Origin: an uncultured bacterium
GTDB taxonomy: Bacteria > Cyanobacteriota > Vampirovibrionia > Gastranaerophilales > Gastranaerophilaceae
Length of the DNA: 64,000 bases
Reading direction: 5' to 3'
Assembly: GCA_949284985.1 (NCBI GenBank)
Contig: CASDWY010000015.1
Location: 62,001 to 126,000 of the forward strand
Shown here in pieces: positions 51,626 through 60,824 of the stretch. Each line of letters starts with the position of its first letter. The first letter of the stretch is position 1. The notes below the pieces were generated by a model. The model worked only from the letters and a program-made list of their open reading frames with translations. It did no database searches and was not told the DNA's origin. The translations under genes were made by a program, and so were the position numbers.

Positions 51626-52459
51626 CTAAGTTAAATCTTTAATTGCTATTTCAAATTCTTCTGCATTAGGTGCTTTTCCATGCCAGCCTACGTTATTTTC
51701 CATATAAGAAACACCCTTGCCCTTAACTGTATTAGCTATAATAACTGTTGGCTTAGAGTTCAATTTAGCCTGTTCTACTGCATCAAATATTTCTAAAATA
51801 TTGTGACCGTCAATGACTGCACAATCCCATCCAAAAGCCCTAAATTTTTCATTTAACGGCTCTAAACATTTTATATCATTAGTACATCCATCAATTTGGA
51901 GATTATTTTTATCAACAAATGCAATAAGATTATCCAATTTATGATGAGCGGCATTCATTACACCTTCCCACACACTTCCTTCTTGTAATTCACCATCTCC
52001 AAGGTAAACAAAAACATTTGAATCAAGTTTATCAAGTTTTAATCCCAAGGCAATGCCGCAAGCAATAGAAAGCCCTTGCCCAAGCGAACCTGTCGAAACT
52101 TCCACCCCTTCAATATGCTTAGCTGATGGATGTCCTTGAAGTCGAGAACCCAACTTACGAAACGTCATAAGTTCCTTAGAATCAAAATAACCACACCTTG
52201 ACAACACTGAATACAAACACGCAGAAGCATGCCCCTTAGATAGTATAAACCTATCTCTTGTTGCAAAATTAGGATTTCTGTTCCAATCCGGAAAGTGCCT
52301 CATACACTTAAGATAAAGTGTACTAATAATTTCAACAGCCGAAAGATTACCTCCAGGATGACCAGACTTTGCATTATAAATCATGGAGATAATATCTCTC
52401 CTTACAATTTTTGCAAAATCCTTAACGTCTTGTATTTCTTTTTCACTAAGTTTTGTCAT
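51626..52459 (-). CDS. transketolase, N-terminal (thiamine diphosphate) subunit
   Basis: 277 aa. It has the TPP-binding motif GDGELQEGSVWEGVMNAAHHKL ending in NNLQIDG, and SGHPGGNLSAVEIISTLY and SKGHASACLYSVLS typical of the N-terminal domain. It partners the C-terminal subunit 13 nt downstream. The pair shifts two-carbon units in the non-oxidative pentose phosphate pathway. Confidence 0.92.
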   Translation of the reverse strand: MTKLSEKEIQDVKDFAKIVRRDIISMIYNAKSGHPGGNLSAVEIISTLYLKCMRHFPDWNRNPNFATRDRFILSKGHASACLYSVLSRCGYFDSKELMTFRKLGSRLQGHPSAKHIEGVEVSTGSLGQGLSIACGIALGLKLDKLDSNVFVYLGDGELQEGSVWEGVMNAAHHKLDNLIAFVDKNNLQIDGCTNDIKCLEPLNEKFRAFGWDCAVIDGHNILEIFDAVEQAKLNSKPTVIIANTVKGKGVSYMENNVGWHGKAPNAEEFEIAIKDLT

Positions 52460-52464
52460 TTAAT

Positions 52465-53211
52465 TTAATAATCCTTTTCCAACTGTATGGTTTCTATTAT
52501 AACCCTAAATAAAAACAATGGCAAAGTTGGAAATATTCGCTTAAACCTTTCAGGTTGTTTTATTGTTCTATAAAGCCATTCTAAACCAAGCTTTTGCCAT
52601 ACTACAGGTGCACGTTTTGTAAAACCAGACCATACATCAAAGCTACCACCTACACCTATAAGTATTATATCATTTTTTTTAGATTTTAGCTTATCTATAA
52701 AAAATTCCTGCCTAGGAACACCCATTGCCACCAATACAACTTTAGGCTCAGCCGCTAAAATCGCATCTATAATTACATCTTCATCATCATAATAACCATT
52801 ATGTTTGTAAACAACATTTAAGTTTGGCGTTTCTTTTTTGATATTTTCTACCGCACGATTAACAACTTCCTCTTGCGCACCAACAAAAGCTACAGAATAA
52901 TCATTATCTGCACAAATATTAATTAATGAACGCGCAAAATCTATCCCTGCAATTTGCTCTTGCTTTATTCCACGAAATCGCAAAGCAAGTTTTATCCCTA
53001 CTCCATCAGGAATTATTAAATCCGCATTTTTAAGTATTTTGCCAAGCCTTTCATCTTTTTCCCCCATTTCTATCATTTCAGGATTTATTGTAACTATTTG
53101 CGCCCCTTCTTTACTGATAATTTTTTTACTAATATAATCCAAAGCTTCATTTTTAGAACCAAGATCTACTCCATATCCTAAAATATATTCTCTATCCAAT
53201 TCCAATTCCAA
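52465..53211 (-). CDS. WecG/TagA/CpsF family glycosyltransferase
   Basis: 248 aa. It carries IIPDGVGIKLALRF, VAMGVPRQEFFIDKL, GVGGSFDVWSGFTKRAPV and LEWLYRTIKQPERFKR, the full family signature. Family members add ManNAc (or a related sugar) to undecaprenyl-PP-GlcNAc for teichoic acids or enterobacterial common antigen. Start is TTG at 53211 with GGAG 7 nt upstream. It leads into the transketolase pair with a 5-nt gap. Confidence 0.9.
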   Translation of the reverse strand: MELELDREYILGYGVDLGSKNEALDYISKKIISKEGAQIVTINPEMIEMGEKDERLGKILKNADLIIPDGVGIKLALRFRGIKQEQIAGIDFARSLINICADNDYSVAFVGAQEEVVNRAVENIKKETPNLNVVYKHNGYYDDEDVIIDAILAAEPKVVLVAMGVPRQEFFIDKLKSKKNDIILIGVGGSFDVWSGFTKRAPVVWQKLGLEWLYRTIKQPERFKRIFPTLPLFLFRVIIETIQLEKDY

Positions 53212-53270
53212 TTTCTTTCTCCAATTTTATATTCGCATCTTTTCTATAAACTTATTTTATTACAAATCTG

Positions 53271-53861
53271 CTATATTAAGCAATTAAGTAATTCATTATA
53301 AACATCAATTGTAATATGACAAATTCCCAGTTTCCTCTCAACAAGACTTTTTATTGTTTCTGAAAAACATCTAAAAAGAGCTTTATTTAACCCGTTTTCA
53401 CTTTTTAAAATTTCAAGCATTTCTTCCCTATATTCAATTGGTCTCATATTTGGCTCAATTTTATCTGCAAGAAATACAATTTTTTCGAAATCACTCATTT
53501 CGCACCTGCCTAAAGTATGCCAACGAATTGCGGACAAAATCTCTTCGTCATTAACTCCAAAAACTTCTTTGGCAATATACGCACTAACCGGAGCATGCAA
53601 AGTTTTATAATTTAAAAGCTCACTTTTTTCAACATTAGGAATTTTACTATTAATAATACTCACTAACTCTTCGTTAGAAAAACATTTTGCACAATCATGC
53701 AACAAACCAGCTGTCTGCGCCTTTTGTACATCAAGATTAAACATTTGCGCAAGTTCAACTGCACATTTCATAGTACCAAGACTATGAAAATATCTCTCAT
53801 CATTGAGTTTTTCTCGAAGCCACTTATTTATCTCTTCAAAATTCTTACTGGTATAATTCAT
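53271..53861 (-). CDS. yqeK: HD-domain hydrolase YqeK
   Basis: 196 aa. HSLGTMKCAVELA, AGLLHDCAKC, and IRWHTLGRCEMSDFEKIVFLADKIEPN give the HD metal-binding set. YqeK enzymes split diadenosine tetraphosphate symmetrically. It overlaps nadD by 17 nt, the usual nadD-yqeK pairing. rsfS, which often follows, is not here. Confidence 0.93.
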   Translation of the reverse strand: MNYTSKNFEEINKWLREKLNDERYFHSLGTMKCAVELAQMFNLDVQKAQTAGLLHDCAKCFSNEELVSIINSKIPNVEKSELLNYKTLHAPVSAYIAKEVFGVNDEEILSAIRWHTLGRCEMSDFEKIVFLADKIEPNMRPIEYREEMLEILKSENGLNKALFRCFSETIKSLVERKLGICHITIDVYNELLNCLI

Positions 53862-54429
53862 TTTCTTTTATAAACTCCTCAACTAATTTGGGAACAAACT
53901 CAGCTATACTTTGATTATTTTTAACTCTTTTTCTAATTTCGGTAGATGAAATATCTACATATGGCATCTCTGCTTTAATCAACTTAAACCCTCTGTCCAT
54001 AAGTAATTTCACTCTATTATCATCAAAAGAAACTCCTCTTTCAAAAACAATAAAATCTACTAAAGCACGCAATTCTTCAGCATTATACCACTTTTCAAGG
54101 TTTATATATGCGTCTGTACCAATTACAAAACCTATCCGCCCTTCAACCTCATATTCCTTAATTAATTCCTTGACTGTTAAAACAGAATAAGACTTTCCTT
54201 TTAATCTATATTCAATATCACTAACTTTAATATAATCCAAATTCCTCAACGCAAGTTTTGCCATACTCATTCTATCTTTAGCTGAAGCCAAACTATTTTT
54301 AAATGGCGGATTATATGCGGGAATTAAAAGTATTTCATCATAACTAAAATTATTTTTTACAAAATTGGCTAAAGCCAAATGTGAATTATGTATAGGATCA
54401 AATGTACCACTTAATATCGCTAACTTCAT
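53845..54429 (-). CDS. nadD: nicotinate-nucleotide adenylyltransferase NadD
   Basis: 194 aa. GTFDPIHNSHLALANFV carries the (H/T)xGH-type site, GTDAYINLEKWYNAEEL and ISSTEIRKRVKNNQSI follow. It forms NaAD in NAD synthesis. TGGA lies about 9 nt before the ATG. First gene of a leftward run that reaches the HDOD gene. Confidence 0.95.
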   Translation of the reverse strand: MKLAILSGTFDPIHNSHLALANFVKNNFSYDEILLIPAYNPPFKNSLASAKDRMSMAKLALRNLDYIKVSDIEYRLKGKSYSVLTVKELIKEYEVEGRIGFVIGTDAYINLEKWYNAEELRALVDFIVFERGVSFDDNRVKLLMDRGFKLIKAEMPYVDISSTEIRKRVKNNQSIAEFVPKLVEEFIKENELYQ

Positions 54430-54457
54430 ATAAATTCCACTAATAATTTACAATCTT

Positions 54458-54463
54458 ATTATA
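54458..54463 (-). promoter_or_regulatory. -10 box of nadD
   Basis: TATAAT on the minus strand about 30 nt before the ATG. The hexamer at -35 is poor (TTCTAT). Confidence 0.35.
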
Positions 54464-54512
54464 TTACAAAATCTTTACAAATAGAATAATTATAAGCAAC
54501 AATATTTAAGTA

Positions 54513-54539
54513 TATATCTTATTATATATATAAGATATA
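54513..54539. repeat. 10-bp inverted repeat between nadD and a small gene
   Basis: TATATCTTAT (54513-54522) and ATAAGATATA (54530-54539) are perfect complements around seven A/T bases. It lies 18 nt before the ATG of the small gene on the plus strand. Confidence 0.5.
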
Positions 54540-54557
54540 ACGAGTGAGGTTTATTAA

Positions 54558-54836
54558 ATGTCAATATTAGCAGCAACAAATACAGAAAATAATCGCACAG
54601 GAAACGGTAATTATAAACCACTAAAACGCCGCAAAGAAAAAGAAGAAAATGAAGAAAAAGAATTTGACCAAGACATTCTAGATAAAAAAGACAGACGCAT
54701 GCGATTTAAAAATTCAAAAGACCCGATATATGTCGCTTTTGAGTATATTGATAAACAACCTTTAAAAAAATTAGCTATAGAGTTTGTTAAAGATTCAATT
54801 AACGATATGATAATATTTATTTCAAAATTCAATTAA
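54558..54836 (+). CDS. small hypothetical protein, charged N-terminal half
   Basis: 92 aa, unrecognised. Residues about 20-52 are a run of Lys, Arg, Glu and Asp (KRRKEKEENEEKEFDQDI) and the rest is a mild amphipathic helix, KKLAIEFVKDSINDMIIFI. No signal peptide. GTGAGG lies about 8 nt before the ATG, and a strong terminator lies at its stop, so the gene looks real. Standing alone between its leader repeat and terminator, it may be regulated on its own. Confidence 0.7.
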   Translation: MSILAATNTENNRTGNGNYKPLKRRKEKEENEEKEFDQDILDKKDRRMRFKNSKDPIYVAFEYIDKQPLKKLAIEFVKDSINDMIIFISKFN

Positions 54837-54864
54837 AAACGGTATTTAAAATACCGTTTTTTTT
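54836..54864 (+). terminator. intrinsic terminator after the small gene
   Basis: AAAACGGTATT and AATACCGTTTT pair with almost no loop bases beyond TAAA and are followed by T residues. It begins at the stop codon of the small gene. Confidence 0.85.
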
Positions 54865-54900
54865 ATTATTGTTGTAAAATAATATTCCAAGGATAAAATT

Positions 54901-55968
54901 ATGGAAGATTCTAATTACAACAATATACTCATTGAAAACACCAAAAAAGCTATAGAAGATAATCCCCAAAATATAGATAACTATTTTCTATTAGGAAAAC
55001 TTTATATTGTTCAAAATGAGTACGAAAAAGCACTAAATGCCTATCAACAAATCTTAAAAATATTTCCAAATGATCTTCAAGCCCTAGTAAATACAGGTAG
55101 CTTATACTTCTTTTTCGAAGATTTTTACAATGCTATTATAAACTTTAAAAAAGCCGCAGAATTTGAACCAAATAATTTTTCTGTAATTTTCAACCTTGCA
55201 AATGCTTATGCTGAATGTGGAGAATTTAATAAAGCACTAGAAAATTATCAAAAAGCACTATTAATACAAAATGACAACGCGATGGTATATTCGGCAATAG
55301 GTCTTTTATACCAAGATAATAATGATTACATTGAAGCTGAAAAATACTACGATAAAGCACTGTCACTTGATAAAATTAATGCTGAAAACTATATGAATAA
55401 AGCCGGAATTTTAATGAAGCTCTCAAAATATGAAGAAGCTGTGGAAAACTACAAAAAAGCCTTTGAGCTTGAACCTGATAACTATAAAGCATGTTTATGT
55501 ATAGCAAATGCATATTCAGCATTAAAAAGTTACTCTATTGCCAAAAAATATTTTGAAAAAGTTCTTAAAGCCACACCGGATTACTATCAAGCTAATGTTT
55601 GTTACGCTATAGCATTGTCTGACGAGAACAAAACAGATGAAGCTATTAAAATTTATAAAAATGCCATCCAGCTTGAACCAAATACACCAAATGCTTATCT
55701 GCTTTTAGCCAACCTTTTGGTAAGTGAAGAAAAATATAATGAAGCTCTGGATTATTACAATAAAGTTACACAAATTCAACCAAATGATGCAGACACCTAC
55801 AAGCTAATAGGCAATACCCACGCTATTCTCGAGAATTTAGACCTTGCTATCATAAATTATAGAAAAGCAATACAACTTGACAGCACAAGCGATGAGCTTA
55901 AACTAATATATTATGAAATAATAGATGAATTTATTAACAGGAAAGAAAAAATATATGAAAAGCATTAA
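54901..55968 (+). CDS. tetratricopeptide-repeat protein
   Basis: 355 aa made almost wholly of TPR units of 34 aa, about nine or ten, for example NYFLLGKLYIVQNEYEKALNAY, AYAECGEFNKALENYQKALLI and YMNKAGILMKLSKYEEAVENY. No signal peptide, so cytoplasmic. TPR proteins scaffold other proteins; partners are unknown. The gene overlaps the next, a Tic20-like membrane protein, by 14 nt. Confidence 0.85.
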   Translation: MEDSNYNNILIENTKKAIEDNPQNIDNYFLLGKLYIVQNEYEKALNAYQQILKIFPNDLQALVNTGSLYFFFEDFYNAIINFKKAAEFEPNNFSVIFNLANAYAECGEFNKALENYQKALLIQNDNAMVYSAIGLLYQDNNDYIEAEKYYDKALSLDKINAENYMNKAGILMKLSKYEEAVENYKKAFELEPDNYKACLCIANAYSALKSYSIAKKYFEKVLKATPDYYQANVCYAIALSDENKTDEAIKIYKNAIQLEPNTPNAYLLLANLLVSEEKYNEALDYYNKVTQIQPNDADTYKLIGNTHAILENLDLAIINYRKAIQLDSTSDELKLIYYEIIDEFINRKEKIYEKH

Positions 55969-56368
55969 CTATGAACCACTCCCACTTGAAAAAATAATAT
56001 CAGCCCTATCATACTTTACAATGGGCATTGTAGGGTTTATATGGCTTCTTCTAGGCGCAATACTCAAACTCGGACTCAGACCTTTTTTGAGATATCACAT
56101 ATACCAATCTATTTTTCTTTCTTTTTTATTTTTTCTTATTTCTATGGGCTTATCCTTAATTTTAGGGATACTAAGCTATATTCCATTTATTGGAGGAATA
56201 ATATCTACAATAACATTCTTAATTGCAACACCAATCATAGCAACTTTTTCTATTTTAAATATCTTGTTTATTTTATTTATAGGATACCTGGTAATAACTT
56301 CTTTAATGGGAAAAATGACATTTATTCCTTGGGTATCTAACATAATAAAAGCAAACATAAATTATTAG
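55955..56368 (+). CDS. small membrane protein, Tic20/DUF4870-like
   Basis: 137 aa with four hydrophobic segments. It shows LEKIISALSYFTMGIVGFIW, LRPFLRYHIYQSIFLSFLF and the C-terminal GKMTFIPWVSNIIKAN. The order, an Arg-rich middle (RPFLRYH..QS) and a final G(K)..(I)P(W/V)(V)S..., recalls the cyanobacterial and plastid Tic20 family and the bacterial DUF4870 proteins. The match is by eye. ATG 55955 has AGGAAAG 8 nt upstream; the upstream in-frame ATG 55925 has no SD. It overlaps the TPR gene by 14 nt, so it may depend on it. Confidence 0.55.
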   Translation: MKSINYEPLPLEKIISALSYFTMGIVGFIWLLLGAILKLGLRPFLRYHIYQSIFLSFLFFLISMGLSLILGILSYIPFIGGIISTITFLIATPIIATFSILNILFILFIGYLVITSLMGKMTFIPWVSNIIKANINY

Positions 56369-56386
56369 TATTTGGGGAGGGAAAAA

Positions 56387-57655
56387 ATGAAATTCGACAC
56401 AAAAACACTTCACGGCGGACACAATCCAGAAGACAGCAAAAACTGCATTCCGGTCCCAATTTACATGACAACAGCATTTAACTTTAATGACGTTCAATAT
56501 GCTGCTGATTTATTTGATTTAAAAGTAGGTGGAGACATTTATACAAGAATCTCCAACCCTACAACTGCTGTACTAGAAGAACGAATGGCAGCATTAGAAA
56601 AAGGAGTAGGAGGACTTGCAGTTTCTTCGGGACAAGCAGCATCAACACTTGCAATAATGAATATTGCAAAAGCCGGTGACGAAATTGTAGCTGCAGCACA
56701 GCTTTATGGTGGAACCGTAAATCTTTTCGGCCACACTTTGAAAAAATTTGGCATAAATGTAAATATGCTCGCAGACGAAAATCCGGAAGCATATAGAAAA
56801 GCTATTACCCCAAAAACTAAAGCTATTTTTATTGAAGCTTTAAGTAATCCAAAACTTAATGTTCCTGATATTGAGGCAATAGCAAAAATTGCACACGAAA
56901 ACAATATTCCGCTTATTGTCGATAATACGATACCAACCCCATATTTACTTACTCCAATTGATTTTGGAGCAGATATAATTGTACACTCTATTACAAAATA
57001 TATTAATGGACATGGCAACTCAATGGGCGGAGTAATAGTTGATTGCGGAACATTTGATTGGGAAAAAAGCGGAAAATTCCCTGAACTTAGCGCACCGGAT
57101 CCAAGCTACCATGGGGTATCTTACACAAAAACTTTTGGAAAAGCAGCCTTTATTGTTAAAGCCAGAGTCCAACTTCTAAGAGACTTGGGAACTTGTATAA
57201 GTCCAATGAATTCTTATCTTACTTTGCTAGGGTTAGAAACACTTCACCTCAGGGTACAAAGAATGTCTGAAACAGCACTTAAAGTTGCCAAATTCTTAGA
57301 AAATCATGAAAAGGTTACTTACGTAAACTATCCAAAATTAGAAAGCTCTGTATACTTTGAATTAGGAAAAAAATATTTGCCTAAAGGTGGTTCTTCACTT
57401 ATTGGATTCAGAGTAAAAGGCGGTCGTGAAGGCGGTACTCGTTTTGTAGAAAATCTCAAACTTTTAATCCACGCTACAAATCTCGGTGATTCAAGATCAA
57501 TCATCACATATTCTGCCTTAACAACTCATAGACAACTTAGTGATGAACAACTAGAAGCTTGTGGCGTATACAATGACTTTATGCGACTTTCTGTCGGACT
57601 TGAAGACGCAGATGATATTATCGCAGATATTGATTATGCGCTTTCAAAAGTTTAA
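56387..57655 (+). CDS. metY: O-acetylhomoserine sulfhydrylase/aminocarboxypropyltransferase
   Basis: 422 aa. PLP Cys/Met metabolism enzyme: TKTLHGGHNPEDSKNCIPVP, IYTRISNPTTAVLEERMAAL, LFGHTLKKFGI, VDNTIPTPYL and the Lys-bearing VHSITKYINGHGNSMGGVI. Length and sequence match MetY, which makes homocysteine from O-acetylhomoserine and sulfide. ATG 56387 has GGGGAGGG before it; a TTG 15 nt upstream is in frame but lies over the SD. Confidence 0.93.
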   Translation: MKFDTKTLHGGHNPEDSKNCIPVPIYMTTAFNFNDVQYAADLFDLKVGGDIYTRISNPTTAVLEERMAALEKGVGGLAVSSGQAASTLAIMNIAKAGDEIVAAAQLYGGTVNLFGHTLKKFGINVNMLADENPEAYRKAITPKTKAIFIEALSNPKLNVPDIEAIAKIAHENNIPLIVDNTIPTPYLLTPIDFGADIIVHSITKYINGHGNSMGGVIVDCGTFDWEKSGKFPELSAPDPSYHGVSYTKTFGKAAFIVKARVQLLRDLGTCISPMNSYLTLLGLETLHLRVQRMSETALKVAKFLENHEKVTYVNYPKLESSVYFELGKKYLPKGGSSLIGFRVKGGREGGTRFVENLKLLIHATNLGDSRSIITYSALTTHRQLSDEQLEACGVYNDFMRLSVGLEDADDIIADIDYALSKV

Positions 57656-57676
57656 ATAAAATAGTGGGGCAAGAAA

Positions 57677-58786
57677 ATGTCTGAAGCTTTAAAAAGCGAA
57701 TTCTCTTCAAAAATAACTTTACTAAAAGCTCTGGCAATTATGCTTGTTGTGTCAGGGCATTTAGAGTTTTCAATGCTTGGAATTTTCACGCCCTACTCTT
57801 TTCAACTAGCACTATTTTTCTTTATTTCAGGATATTTATTCAAAGAAAAATATCTTGATAATGTCGCAATTTTTATTAAAAGACGTATAAAAAGTCTGCT
57901 TATACCTTATTTTTTATACAACATTTTTTATATGCTTGTAACTATTATAATAGCAAAGCTTACAGGCAAATTTTGGGGAATGCCATTATCGTTAAAAAAC
58001 TTTTTTATAACACCTTTTTTAAATGGGCATCAATTTGATCTGGCTTGCCCACTATGGTTCGTAACACAACTTTTTATTACAATGATTGCATTTCTTTTCT
58101 TTTTTAAAGTACTAAAAAAAACTAAAGACAATAAATTTTTTCATTTAGCATTTTTTTCAATCCTTGGTGTAAGCGCAATTCCACTATCTAAAATAATTAC
58201 TTTAGATTCAATTTCTTTAATTATTATTAGGACTATGTTTTCATTATTTTTTGTATATCTTGGATATTTTTACAGAAACTATATTGAAAACATAATTAAC
58301 ATATTCACAGTAAAATGGTGCGCAGCTGTTATAATTCTTCAATCCATACTCTGGATGTTTAATCGTGATTATAATCCGCAACATGGTATAGGTTTGAGCT
58401 ATGTACTTGTATGGGCAAGGTTTGACGAACAGCTTTTTGTCCCAATTCTAACTTCAATAACAGGAATATGGGCATCCTTATTTGTGTTAAAAATCTCTTA
58501 CCCCTATTTCAAAGATGTAAAATTTTTACAACAAATGGGTGAAAACACCTACCACATAATGGCAAATCATTTATTAGTTATGTATTTAATAACAATTGTT
58601 TTCTTTACAATACTAGGTATTCCAATATCTGAAAGGGCTAATCACAATATATACTGGATTTACAACCCAATTCAAACAACCTATTTGTACTTTATCTTAA
58701 CAATGATAATTTCCACATACATAGGAGTAGGATTAAAATTTATAAAAGCTAAACTAGATAAAATATTTACAATTTCAACCACATAG
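57677..58786 (+). CDS. acyltransferase 3 family membrane protein
   Basis: 369 aa with about ten spans. It has LKALAIMLVVSGHLEF (the His of the family's catalytic motif), LFFFISGYLFKEKYL and RRIKSLLIPYFLYNIFY, the usual order of acyltransferase 3/OafA-type enzymes that acylate sugars or glycans. Donor and acceptor are unknown. SD GGGGC lies near the ATG. The end overlaps the convergent GH13 gene by 20 nt. Confidence 0.85.
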   Translation: MSEALKSEFSSKITLLKALAIMLVVSGHLEFSMLGIFTPYSFQLALFFFISGYLFKEKYLDNVAIFIKRRIKSLLIPYFLYNIFYMLVTIIIAKLTGKFWGMPLSLKNFFITPFLNGHQFDLACPLWFVTQLFITMIAFLFFFKVLKKTKDNKFFHLAFFSILGVSAIPLSKIITLDSISLIIIRTMFSLFFVYLGYFYRNYIENIINIFTVKWCAAVIILQSILWMFNRDYNPQHGIGLSYVLVWARFDEQLFVPILTSITGIWASLFVLKISYPYFKDVKFLQQMGENTYHIMANHLLVMYLITIVFFTILGIPISERANHNIYWIYNPIQTTYLYFILTMIISTYIGVGLKFIKAKLDKIFTISTT

Positions 58787-60824
58787 AACCGTATGGCTCA
58801 AGCTTAACGCTAAGTTTTTTATTTTGAACTCTTGCCCGAACGGCTTTGTCAGTAAATAAATTTTTTAAATAAATATCCTTTGCTTTCTTTCCAAAATCAT
58901 CATCTATAAAGTTTATAGAAGCTTTTTCCCGTTTATCAGACAGGTTATTTATAATCAAAACTCTTTCGTCATTATAACTTCTAACATAAGCAAATATTTC
59001 CGGAGAGTCAGATTTTATCTCAATAAAATCACCTCTGGTCATAATTGGATACTGTTTACGCAAAGCTATAAGCTTTTTAACATGAGCATAAACTCGCCCG
59101 CTATATGTATCCGGCATATTTTTAGCATCATAAAAAGTTTTCTGAGCAATTGGTCCTCTATTAATATCTCTACTATCAAAATAACTTAGCATTTTAACTT
59201 TGTTACGAGAATTTTTTTCAGATTTTTGTTTTTCTTCACGTTTTTTTGCACTATTTTTAGCATTTGCATAATTATTCTGAACGCCAATTTCATCACCATA
59301 ATATACAATTGGCACGCCAGGCATAGAAAGCAATATTGAAAAAGCCATACCTATTCTATCAGGATTTTTATCCAAAAAACTTGCTAATCTTCCGCTCACT
59401 CCATAACCTTTTCTAAAAGCAGCACCTTTAGAAACTAAACCGCCATATATAAGTTCTCTGGTTTTTTCATCGACCATCTCAAGAGTTAATTCATCGTGAA
59501 CACGCAAAAATATAGCCCAAGAAGAAGACGCCGGAATCTTTGGAGTTTGTTTATAAGCATCCCAAAAATAAGTATTATCAGCCGCAATCAACGAAGCCCA
59601 AATTGCAGGCATATACGGAAAATGATATGCAATCTGCACTTCATCAGTTCTAACTATTTCTTTTTCCTTGCCGTCAGTATTCAAAACAACCTTTCGTTCT
59701 GAACCAAAATAAGGTAATATTTTTTTAGGCATCTGACAAGCTTCTGCCTGAATAACAGATCTAGGTGCCGAAGCTTGTAAAAATGCACTAATTAATTTAA
59801 TAATCTGATGCGTTTTAGGCAAATTTTCTGCAGTGGTTCCCTCCTCTTTAATATAATAAGGAATTGCATCCATCCTAAATATATCAACGCCAAGATTTGC
59901 CCACATACCAATTGTATCAAGCATATAATAAAGCACTTGAGGATTTTCCCAGTTAACATCCAACTGAAAAGGATAAAAAGTATGATACAAATAAAAATCT
60001 TTACCGTCTATAGTAACTTTCCTGTAATGATTGTCGCATATTTCAGGGAAAATCAATCTGCGTTTTGTAACAGTACCATCTTTTTCTTTATATTCAACAA
60101 CAATACCAAGTTTTTCATCTTTGTACTTTTTATACTCAGGCATATCTTCACGAACAATAAAATAATTTAATTTTTCAATATCACCCTTTAAAGCTTCTTG
60201 AAACCATTCATGTTGATCAGAAAAATGATTTAATACTAAGTCAGCCTTAATTTTAAATCCTTTATTTCTAGCCGCAGTAACAAACTCTTTAAATTCAGGC
60301 ATACCGCCCAAATCAGCCCTCACGCTACGGGGATTGCGAACGTCAAAGCCTGAATCATTCATTGGTGAATCCGCAAAAGGAAGAACATATATGGTCGTAA
60401 CACCCAAATCCTTTAAATAATCTAGCATTTCAATAAGATTTTTAAAAGTGCCCGGCTTTCCTTCTGCATTTACCCCAAATTGATCAGGATAAAACATATA
60501 AACTACTTCTTCTTTATACCAATCTGCTGTACGGTTATAATCATCATTTTTTAATGTTTCAGAACGTTTAGACCTAACTTTTACAATAAGCTCCTCAACT
60601 TTCGGATATATTACATCTACTTTTTCTTTCCCATATATAGCTCCAATCGACGACTTAAGTTCCGCCTCCAGCTTTTTAGGAACAACAGGTGATGTCTCTG
60701 CCCTTTTAAATAAAACCGGAATACTTTTTGGGGTACTCTCTTGAGCTTGAGCATAAGCTAAAACTCCAGAATTACTTAATAATATAACCGCCGTAAAACA
60801 CAACGCCCATAACTTTTTATACAT
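58767..60824 (-). CDS. secreted GH13 alpha-amylase-type enzyme, TreS-like
   Basis: 685 aa. A signal peptide (LWALCFTAVILLSNSGVLAYAQA) precedes a (beta/alpha)8 catalytic domain: DSGFDVRNP, LNHFSDQHEWFQ, FRMDAIPYY (nucleophile Asp319), IQAEACQMP (acid Glu361) and FLRVHDELTLEM (His443, Asp444). The last, with LDVNWENPQV, recalls trehalose synthase/maltose transglucosidase (GH13_16). TreS is normally cytoplasmic, so the export signal is notable. A C-terminal beta domain ends ...LEPYGSMWLKL. Hydrolase or transferase action is not decided by sequence. Confidence 0.85.
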   Translation of the reverse strand: MYKKLWALCFTAVILLSNSGVLAYAQAQESTPKSIPVLFKRAETSPVVPKKLEAELKSSIGAIYGKEKVDVIYPKVEELIVKVRSKRSETLKNDDYNRTADWYKEEVVYMFYPDQFGVNAEGKPGTFKNLIEMLDYLKDLGVTTIYVLPFADSPMNDSGFDVRNPRSVRADLGGMPEFKEFVTAARNKGFKIKADLVLNHFSDQHEWFQEALKGDIEKLNYFIVREDMPEYKKYKDEKLGIVVEYKEKDGTVTKRRLIFPEICDNHYRKVTIDGKDFYLYHTFYPFQLDVNWENPQVLYYMLDTIGMWANLGVDIFRMDAIPYYIKEEGTTAENLPKTHQIIKLISAFLQASAPRSVIQAEACQMPKKILPYFGSERKVVLNTDGKEKEIVRTDEVQIAYHFPYMPAIWASLIAADNTYFWDAYKQTPKIPASSSWAIFLRVHDELTLEMVDEKTRELIYGGLVSKGAAFRKGYGVSGRLASFLDKNPDRIGMAFSILLSMPGVPIVYYGDEIGVQNNYANAKNSAKKREEKQKSEKNSRNKVKMLSYFDSRDINRGPIAQKTFYDAKNMPDTYSGRVYAHVKKLIALRKQYPIMTRGDFIEIKSDSPEIFAYVRSYNDERVLIINNLSDKREKASINFIDDDFGKKAKDIYLKNLFTDKAVRARVQNKKLSVKLEPYGSMWLKL

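Noticed and set aside
54478-54510. A -35/-10 pair for the small gene at 54558
   Set aside because: Several TATA-like boxes exist but none has a -35 at a proper distance; AT-rich DNA gives such matches by chance.
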